DNA of 64,000 nt from Portulaca oleracea (taxonomy: Eukaryota; Streptophyta; Magnoliopsida; Caryophyllales; Portulacaceae): positions 2,735,501 through 2,799,500 of the forward strand of contig CM055871.1 in NCBI GenBank assembly GCA_029582165.1, in the 5' to 3' direction. Made by a program: the position numbers and the translations under genes. Under the pieces are notes generated by a model. That model worked only from the letters and a program-made list of their open reading frames with translations. It was not told the DNA's origin and made no database searches. Positions 56,622-64,000 of the stretch are shown here, one piece after another. Position 1 is the first letter of the stretch, and every line of letters begins with the position of its first letter.

Positions 56622-56857
56622 TGTTATGGTGAAGGAGTTAGTTGAGGAAGTTAGTTAAGGTTGTTAGAATCTGAGCTAAGCTGGCAAAGGTTGTTTAGGA
56701 GGGAATGAGATATATAAATGATGTATTGTTACTCTAACAGGGCATGACAAATAATATCAAATCACAAATTCTCTCAATCTCTCTTCTCTCTTATTCTGTC
56801 TCTATATTTTGTTACATTTCAGTTCTAATCTGAGTGTTCTTCATGAACACTGCATCA
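56622..56857 (+). repeat. 3' LTR of gypsy element (236 bp)
   Basis: See the 5' LTR. It ends TGCATCA and is followed by the TSD ACTTC. Confidence 0.95.
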
Positions 56858-56862
56858 ACTTC

Positions 56863-58430
56863 CCAGGGTGTTACAGTAATTAACAAAGTTAAATTGATAA
56901 ATTAATAATTAATATTTTTTAATATTATAAAGCGACAGATATTATGAGGAAATAAAGAGTTAGTTAAACTACAGATAATGCAGGAAAGAGGGAGAATTAC
57001 CCTAACTTAGACCAAATCACTGTTCCATGGGCCCGACATATCCGGAAATTTTAAGGCTCCAACCTAGTTAGGATCGAGTTCAGGTCAGAAGTGTTTTGGC
57101 CCTAGCCAACTCCCTGGCCCGATAAATAATTATATAACATAATTTTTCATCAAAGAAATTAACTGGAATGTTAGTTTGTAATAAGTTATATACTTAATGT
57201 TAGACTTTTCTTTTTTTGCTTCGAATTTGAATTTTAAAATTTTTATTATTAGATATATTTGTTGAAAATTTGAAATTTTAGGATATTTTTCAATGAAAAT
57301 GGATAAAATGATAAATATCAAATTTCAGATTTTGGGTTCGATTAATCCGATAACCAGACCCGCGACCTGTAGGGTCAGGGTCATAATCATGGAACCCTTA
57401 TCCGAAGTTCGAGTGGGATCGCATTTAGGTAGGGAGTCCTGTGACTTCCAACTTAACTAACCCGACCAGATCAGAGCTTTGAACAAGTCTACCCAAACTA
57501 GAGAGAATCTTATTCAAAGAACTAAATGACCTTAAATGATTGTCAAGTCCTATACAATCTGTCCCCACAAGGAGCAACATTTCGCCATCGATACTCACTT
57601 TTTCTCTCTACCATCTATATTCATCCTTCCACCTACCCCATCTACCACCTTGTAATTCCTTACTGTCGATGCCGGTGATGGTCGGATAACGGCTGTCACC
57701 GGCACCGCCGGTAAATCTATTCAATCGTACTATTTATTTTTCTGTTTAGCTTGTTTTTAGGTATCTTTTGTAGCTTAGGTGTGGTTATTTGGGGTGGCCT
57801 GTCTTGTCTTGTTTTTCGACGATTTTGTTCGATCCAGAAAGGGAGCTTGGGTGGAGCCATTTCCAATTGACAGTTTGGGCCTCTAACTTTCTATCTCCTT
57901 CTCTTAGTTTATTTTGATAATTGTACGGCTATTATTAGTGATACTTGTTGTGGGTGGTGGGTGTTCTTAAGCCAGAGCAAGTTAGATGTAGTTTGGAGTC
58001 TCTAGCTCTTGTATCAAGGGTTCAAGGCTCTTAAGTGTTTTAAGTGTAACCGTCATCTTGTAGTTGGCAAGTTGTTGAGTGTAAGTAACCCTCTGGTTGG
58101 TTTTGTTGACCAAGACAAGTAGATCGTCTGGGTGTATGTTCGGTTTGGGTACGTTGTTGTCAATTGGGTTTGTTGGGCTGTCATTAGTGCTTAGAGATCA
58201 GATACAATATTTCTGGGATCATTTTAGTGTGTTATAGGTAAGGTTGTTAGAATCAGGATTCTAATTCGAATCTATGAGATAGTTAAGATCAGAATTAACG
58301 AATGTAGGATTGTGGATCAGAATGTAGATAGTAGATTAGCGTTGAGGATTTTGGATCATAAAACCGTAGGATCGTTTATCAAGATCGGGATTTTAATAAC
58401 CATGGCCATAGGATAGTTTCCTAATCCAAG
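56863..58430. other. Gene-free interval with possible leader sequence
   Basis: AT-rich DNA, then a pyrimidine-rich and GC-richer stretch at 57.57-57.72 kb (CACCGGCACCGCCGG) that looks like a 5' UTR. No coding exon is supported. Confidence 0.35.
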
Positions 58431-58439
58431 TACTGAGGA

Positions 58440-59452
58440 TGAAATTGATGAGGAAGTCCTCCAAATTGTGGCCGCTATACCACATCCTAGACATGTCATC
58501 TTCAAAGCAAAAGCTATAAAGGAAGAAGGAAATGGATGTTTTAGGAAAAAAAACACTTCAATTAAGAAGCTGCTTTGGCATATGACAAAGCCTTTCAATT
58601 CCTCAGTGCAGGGGAACCTTTATGTGAGGATGATGTAAATCTAATGGTGGAAGTAGGAACTTCTTTGAGTTTGAATCTTACGGCCTGTAGCTTGAAGTTA
58701 TGAGATTTTAAAAACCTCTCACCTTTTATGAGAGTGCTTTCGAATTCGACCCCATGAATGTTAAGTCATTGTTCGAAGGGCAATGACTTTGGTGAAATTA
58801 GGACTCTTAGAAAAAGCCATTATAGATCTTGAAAGGGCAATGGGTATGGACCCAAGTAACATAAAAGTAAATAAAGAGCTCAATAAAATCAAAAAGGAAT
58901 TCTGCTTGAAATTCTCCAAGAGAGGAATGGATGTGGAGGAAAGGTCTAGGGTGAAAGGGACGAGGAACAAGGAAGATAAGGAGGGGTGCTTTCTTAAACT
59001 CTCAGTTGGGAACATGAAGGAAAGGGTTACAGGTTGCACAAAGGTCTCCAATCACGAAACCGTTTCGGGAGATGTGATGGATGCTATGCAAATTGATGAG
59101 ATTATCAATATGAAGGGCCAAGAGGGAGGAGGACAGGAAAAATTTGGGACCTCCACCTTCAAGCCCGAGGGAGATTACAAGTCCTCTAGAGTTAGGTGTT
59201 GTTATGCAGCTTTGTATCAAAAAACTATGACATACATGGAGAATAGGACTTTTCGTCCTACGAATTCTCCAGCAAACATCTTCAACTTTGAAGATGACAA
59301 GACAAAGTCCAATACTACGGTCTCCTTTTCTAAAAGGAAAGATGGCCAAGTAATGTTCTTGAATGTGGAAGCATATCAAGGATTGCTGAAAGGAAAGTTT
59401 GTTGAGGTTTTTGATCCTATGAGTTTAAGTTATACAAAAGTGAAGGCCTGAG
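58440..59452 (+). pseudogene. Broken TPR-protein gene (co-chaperone/FKBP-like TPR)
   Basis: Fragments in shifting frames match a TPR protein: AKAIKEEGNG near 58507; LAYDKAFQFLSAGEPLCEDD and LSLNLTACSLKL (58565-58705) with TAA and TGA stops; TFYESAFEFDPMNVKSLF (about 58725); then an open frame from 58783 with LVKLGLLEKAIIDLERAMGM and NKELNKIKKE. The repeated A-x-F-E-x-D-P-x-N pattern is typical of the TPR cluster in immunophilins and co-chaperones. Repeats two and three run together without an intron, so a processed copy is possible. The open frame continues to 59452 with a sequence I do not recognise (RVRCCYAALYQKTMTYMEN...). Confidence 0.7.
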
Positions 59453-59515
59453 CCAATCCCAAGGTGTCACAAGTTGTTACCATTAGAGAGGACAAGGTTA
59501 TGAAAACAAGTTAGT

Positions 59516-59869
59516 GTGGATGAACAAGTGGATCCTCTAGAAGATATGCAAGTTTTTTTTGCAATTACATCCCAACAGTTGCAGCATAGTGACGCCTACA
59601 TTAAGCACACAACTACTGAGGAGACGAATTACGTAAATAGTAAGCAACAGCGATTGTCAAGTGTTACTCTTCACCAGCTCAATAAGGCTAGATATAACGT
59701 TGGTAAGCGAGACACGCGAGGTAAGTGTCAACGGTTTGCAAGCCTAGCCAAGCAAGAAAGTGGTGATCGTTGGAAAAAGCTCAAATCTCTATGGTCTTCT
59801 GCACACGAGAACCAGTATATTGGAAAAAGGCTTTGTTCTGCAGCTAATGCTTATGTCCCTCAGCTCTAG
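59516..59869 (+). other. Open frame of unknown origin (117 codons)
   Basis: Uninterrupted frame directly after the TPR pseudogene on the same strand, ending SAANAYVPQL. Lys/Gln-rich, no motif recognised. It may belong to the same decayed gene or to a retroelement. Confidence 0.25.
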
Positions 59870-60453
59870 TCGCAAGCAGCGTTAGAGCTTGATCCTAATA
59901 TGGACAATAGTTGTTTAGACATTTTAACTCTTGTAGGCTCGTATGTTCATTTCTGTTCCTATGTCTTGCATCAAGGAAACACATAGCCTTGCCAATAGAG
60001 CAAGGAGAAGAGCCCTTCCTTAAGTAGTATTTATTTTTTTGTTATCTGACCTGTTGGGAGATCCATAACGGGAGCCCACTTCAACCAAGGCCCATGGTAC
60101 ATAAGTTAAGTGAGGTTCCATCTTAAAATCAATTTGTGTTAAGAAGAGTGGCCCACGTGACTTATATACCATGTCCTTTTCCTTTGTTTTTTCGATGTGG
60201 GACATTTTTCTTATAGGTGAATCCCAACAATTTCCCCCTTCACACATGAGTCTCTCCCCCTTGATTAGAAGCCTCTTTTTTTCTTGCCAAGGTTTCAAGT
60301 CACCATCAAGATCCCATCATAGCTGCACCTTACTCCACAGAGTCGCACCTTACTCCACCTGATTCTTATGCCACTACTCCGTTCACGGTGATTTTTTTTT
60401 ACGGGGCCACCTTCCCACACCTTGTGCCCAACCGAACGAACCATCGACTCTGA

Positions 60454-62018
60454 CAGGGGCAGATCTAGTGTTTTGATAGTGGAGTCAAGCGATTCCACTG
60501 AAATTTTGAAAAAAAAAATAGTTTTCTGAAGAAAAAATTATGAGTAGTTTAGTTATATAATTTCATTGCAATGAGCATCACAAAATGAATGGTAGTTGAG
60601 TGGCTAGCGCCTCATTTTAGGGAATTAGGCTAGTTGTGCGCGATTTTGATGCTTGCTAAAGGCAAGTTGTGAAATTTTTTTGTTTTCTCCAAAATTTGTG
60701 TTGGTTAGTTATGCGCGAGTTCGAAGTTTGCTGATGGCAAGTTTTGAAAACTTTTTTGTTTTCCCTAAAATTTGTGTTGTGATGTGACTTTTACAATCTC
60801 TCTTGGTCTCTTCTCCCAACTCAACTTTGTATGATTTATTATTGGAAATTACTATCTAAGTTCTAAGTATTTTCAATTTATTCTCAATTCTCATGAAATT
60901 CTAGTATTCTCAACTCAATTTTTTTCCTTTTGTGGCTGAATTAGAGCTTATATTTTAAATTAGGACAATCATACTTGGTTAATAAACATCATGAATAACC
61001 CATAGTTTACATTTTGTAACTTTTTATCTATATTTTTTCTAGTAATTATATATATTTATCAATTATAAGAGTATAATACTTCTTAGATAGGTCAATAATA
61101 TAAATAACAACCTTATTTTATCAATTATAGTAGATAATGAACATTCTATGCATAGTTTTATATTTACGAAAAAATATAAATAAATAAATATTTTTATATA
61201 GCTTATAAGTCATAATAACTTAGTTTTATATTTATGAAAAAAATATAAATAAATAAATATTTTTATATAGCTTATAAGTCATAATAACTCTTAAAGTAAT
61301 GAAACATATCTTTATAATGAATTAAATATCCTTATATTTAATTTTTTGTGTGTTTTAGGTGAAATTCAAGATGGTTATTAACAATCTTGACTCAAGATGC
61401 TTATCATTTTGCTATTAATTAAATTATTATTTGTTAAATGAGTCAACTTAATTAAACTAGATTAACCTATTTGTGTATTGGATATTTGATTATGTGAATG
61501 TTATGAAAATAAAATTTGCTAATTGTATAAATAGTTTTTTATTTTTCTATTTAATTTTGGAGATTGTCAATTTTTAGGATTTTAAATACTTGCTAGCTAA
61601 TTGAATTATTGAATGTCTAATTTGTCCAACTTATTAATGACTTAATGTGGTTAAATTAGAATTTGAAAGACTTGTTAACTTTTCACCTATATTGATTTTA
61701 GGACACTCTCAACACTTTATCAAGATCAATTTACGCAATACAATGACAAATGAGTTTTTAAATGATTCTGTTATTACTTATTTTTTGGATGAGATCTTCT
61801 AAAAAATATCCGATGAAGTTATAATCATTGATCGTTTTAGGAAGATGCATAATGGTAAATCAGATTATTAGGTATGTACTTCTATTTAATATCATTTTCA
61901 TGACTATTTTTAAATTCACTATTTAGTAGCATTAAAAAATTTTAATTCAGTTAAATTTTAATTTTTTTTAGCAAAATATTGTTGGCTCCACTGACTTGAA
62001 ATTCTGGATCCGCCACTG
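60454..62018. mobile_element. hAT-like element (1.57 kb), non-coding, inside the TRIM
   Basis: Inverted ends CAGGGGCAGATCTAG and (complement) CAGTGGCGGATCCAG, extending imperfectly for about 40 bp (AGTGGAG[TC]CAA). The flanks GACTCTGA and AGCTCTGA are a decayed 8-bp TSD. The interior is very AT-rich with a tandem repeat near 61140-61290. No transposase seen. Confidence 0.75.
61150..61285. repeat. Tandem duplication of about 71 bp
   Basis: TAGTTTTATATTTA[CT]GAAAA, then AATAAATAAATATTTTTATA and GCTTATAAGTCATAATAACT, occurs twice in a row. Confidence 0.85.
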
Positions 62019-62132
62019 AGCTCTGATACCACTTGTTGGGGAGATCCATGGTGGGGGCCCACTTCAACCAATGTCCATAGTACACAAGTTAAGTGAGGTT
62101 CCATCTTAAAATCGATTGGTGTTAAAAGGAGT

Positions 62133-62304
62133 AGCCCCCTTGACTTATATACCATTTCCTTTTTCTTTGTTTTTCTGATATGGGACTTTTAACTCATGGG
62201 TGAATCCCAACAATATCTAGCCCCCTTGACTTATATACCATTTCCTTTTTCTTTGTTTTTCTAATATGGGACTTTTAACTCATGGGTGAATCCCAACAAT
62301 ATCT
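62133..62304. repeat. 86-bp tandem duplication of the LTR end
   Basis: Two adjacent 86-bp units (62133-62218 and 62219-62304) start AGCCCCCTTGACTTATATAC and end CCCAACAATATCT. They differ at about one position (TCTGATATGG versus TCTAATATGG). The right TRIM LTR end and its flank were duplicated after insertion. Confidence 0.92.
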
Positions 62305-62309
62305 GCCAA

Positions 62310-63465
62310 AAAAAAAAAAAAAGATTGTCAAGTCAACATTTGAGTTATGTTTAGCTTGGATGATAGCATGATTATTGCTCTGTTTGGTCTTACCTCATTT
62401 ATTTCGAGCTTATGTGTTATACTTTTAGTACTAACCAATTTGTTATAACATATGCAATGCACCAACAAATTGTTAATGGTTAAGTAAAATTATAAGTGAG
62501 CATTATGTCTATGAAATTATTTAAATTGAATTATTAATTTGAAAAATATCAAACACATATACTATAAAAAAAGTTTGATTAAATTATTTATTTTTAGAAC
62601 TTTAGACGTATTTGGGATTTTTCAACTTTATTCATTAATCACATCATTACAATACATTAAAAATCAGTATAAATTTACTTATTAGATATGGCAAATTTGT
62701 AATTCATATATGACTTTTAGATTTTCTTTTTTTTTTTTTCAAAATAACATTTATGATTGCAATAAATTATATAGGGTTGGAATAAGCTTAGGAGCAACCA
62801 AATTTATCTAAATTCATCACTTAGTTCTGCATTCTCCTAACAAAATTGTATTTTAATATATTTATAGATAATTGAAAATAAAGCGTGATATAGAATGGAC
62901 AATGTACAGACAAAAGAGTATACTTTAGCTCATAAACGAAGGCATATACCACAGCTGAACCACTTTTTTTGAATTCACAAGAAATTTTGATTACCCGGTA
63001 TTAATCTTGAAGAATTAATTTCCTCTAAAATAAAGATGAATGTTTAAGAAGGTTTTTTTTTAATTTAAAGACCCATTGGGGGAAAATTTTCCAAAGTTTG
63101 GCAACTACTCACATAGAAATACAACCAAAATCAGTGCCCTATCTACATATCTACAACACCTACAAGTAGCTAGTAACTAGCTTCGTATAATCTATCACAA
63201 ATTTACCCTTACATGCTTTATCTTTTCATGTATTTATAAAGTACAAGTTAAATACAAGAAAAACAAGACCTCTACCCTAGCAGCAATACTTGCCAACTCC
63301 CAAACACCAGAAAACACGCTTATCTTTGTATTCCTTTAGACACCAGGTTTTAGCATAGTATTTATATATTTTCAATGTAATTTTTATTATTTCCTTTTTA
63401 TGCACTTTAGTTAGAAAATAAGGAAATTAGGGGAGCCAAAGCCAAAGTCAAAACCGAAAACAAAA
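62310..63465. other. AT-rich interval without recognised gene
   Basis: Starts with an A-run. Many short AT tracts, no domain in any frame. Confidence 0.4.
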
Positions 63466-63468
63466 GGC

Positions 63469-63830
63469 TAGCATGCATGCACTCTACATGCTCAAGTTAC
63501 ATGGAAATTGCATGCACGACTTTTATGTAGAAATGATTAAATTCTAGCCATGCATGTCATGCATGAGCTACGTAAAAGTAACATGCAAGGAGATACAAGA
63601 GGTCCCAAGATCAAGCCTTCGTACAAGCATTATTATCCAAGGATTTCCAAGCCAAGACTTGCATGCATGCACTAGACATGCATAAGTTTACATAAGAACG
63701 CATGCATCATTACATTCGGATGATCTTACCTATTGTATGCACAATCTTTACGTAGGCAACAAGCTTCATTTAGCCATGCATACCATGCATAAATTATGTA
63801 AAGGACATATGCAAAGAAGTTCCAAAGAAG
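63469..63830. repeat. CATGCATG-rich imperfect tandem repeat
   Basis: Two diverged units: GCATGCATGCACTCTACATG at 63471 with GCATGCATGCACTAGACATG at 63661, and TAGCCATGCATGTCATGCAT at 63545 with TAGCCATGCATACCATGCAT at 63771. The offsets are 190 and 226 bp. The CATGCATG core equals the RY motif, but here it is probably just a feature of the repeat. Confidence 0.75.
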
Positions 63831-64000
63831 TCTCAATATCAAAACCTCACAAACACACTTATTTGAGCTTAATTAAGCCTCCACCGTCCAATGTGAACAA
63901 GCTAACTTCATATGCATCTCTCACACCTCACCGTCCAAGAATACATGAACGAAGCTCGAGTTGAGCCTCCTCTTTCCCAAGACCGGTCGGACTTTAGCTT

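Larger units (their letters stand above)
49277..56857 (+). mobile_element. Full-length but defective Ty3/gypsy chromovirus with nested insertions
   Basis: LTRs 49277-49493 and 56622-56857 (TGTTATGG...TGCATCA) with a perfect 5-bp TSD ACTTC (49272-49276, 56858-56862). PBS TGGTATCAGAGC at 49495; polypurine tract AAGGGGGAAGGA just before the 3' LTR. Domains in order: gag; zinc knuckle GLCYYCDKPFERGHVC (about 53030); protease LIDSGSTHNF (about 53300); RT with FFDDILIYS (about 54330); RNase H ETDAFNLGIGAVL (about 54770); integrase zinc finger and core (about 55300-55950); C-terminal chromodomain-like segment (VEWDGHLVTDATWEW, about 56490). Breaks: TAA at 49665, a nested insertion at 50020, frameshifts near 52770, 53950 and 55720, and TAG at 55198. 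The short LTRs and chromodomain suggest the Reina-like branch (inference). Confidence 0.95.
60052..62212 (-). mobile_element. TRIM (miniature LTR element) carrying a hAT-like insertion
   Basis: LTRs 60052-60229 and 62034-62212 (TGTTGGG...CCCAACA, 178 and 179 bp). On the minus strand a PBS TGGTATCAGAGCTC follows the LTR at 62034, and a purine tract (GAAGGGGGAAAT) precedes the other LTR. Without the insert at 60454-62018 the interior is about 240 bp and has no coding capacity. No exact TSD: the flanks TTATCTGACC and ATATCTGCC are only similar, and the right side is altered by a tandem duplication. Confidence 0.87.

Noticed and set aside
63471..63800. RY motifs as seed-specific regulatory elements
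   Set aside because: The CATGCATG words are part of a repeat, and no gene follows in the window.
1..64000. CRISPR arrays, operons, rRNA or tRNA genes
   Set aside because: None seen. The tRNA-like words found are retroelement primer-binding sites (TGGTATCAGAG), not tRNA genes, and the direct repeats are transposon-related.

Overview
This is nuclear genomic DNA of a flowering plant, most likely a eudicot. The evidence is spliced genes with GT-AG introns, plant families (a KORRIGAN-type GH9 endoglucanase, an HS1 A/B-barrel protein, a cinnamoyl-CoA-reductase-like SDR), and typical plant transposons (Ty1/copia, Ty3/gypsy chromovirus, LINEs, Stowaway, Tourist, hAT and Mutator MITEs, miniature LTR elements). 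I cannot name the species from the sequence. Exon models below were built by hand from both strands; phases and reading frames were checked exon by exon.

Layout. 0-2.1 kb: the 5' exons of an acidic protein with a SAP-like motif (copy 1, minus strand, runs off the left edge). 4.4-11.4 kb: a broken copia element followed by a LINE, with MITEs. 13.0-18.5 kb: a six-exon KORRIGAN-like GH9 endoglucanase (plus). 19.7-22.3 kb: solo LTRs and a tiny LTR element. 22.5-26.2 kb: a five-exon START-domain gene (minus). 28.0-31.6 kb: a three-exon CCR-like reductase (minus). 31.7-36.4 kb: LINE and LTR debris, a local tandem duplication and a relic of HS1 exon 2. 36.5-41.2 kb: copy 2 of the acidic gene, complete, 11 exons (minus). 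44.5-48.9 kb: the HS1 gene (minus), two exons split by a 4.1 kb intron that hosts a 1.4 kb Mutator-like element. 49.3-56.9 kb: an almost complete gypsy element that contains a hAT-like element, which contains a rearranged copia element. 58.4-59.5 kb: a TPR-protein pseudogene. 60.0-62.3 kb: a TRIM with a hAT-like insert. 62.3-64 kb: AT-rich DNA and a CATGCATG-rich imperfect repeat.

How the parts relate. The two acidic genes align in exons, introns and promoter, so they come from a DNA duplication. Both carry a mitosis-type MSA element in the promoter. Copy 1 has lost a splice acceptor that copy 2 keeps. An HS1 exon relic lies about 55 bp beyond the copy 2 stop codon, while intact HS1 lies on the other side of copy 2; this suggests that a block holding the acidic gene and HS1 was duplicated and one HS1 copy was lost. 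The rest of the window is mostly a record of nested mobile-element insertions, many with exact target-site duplications.
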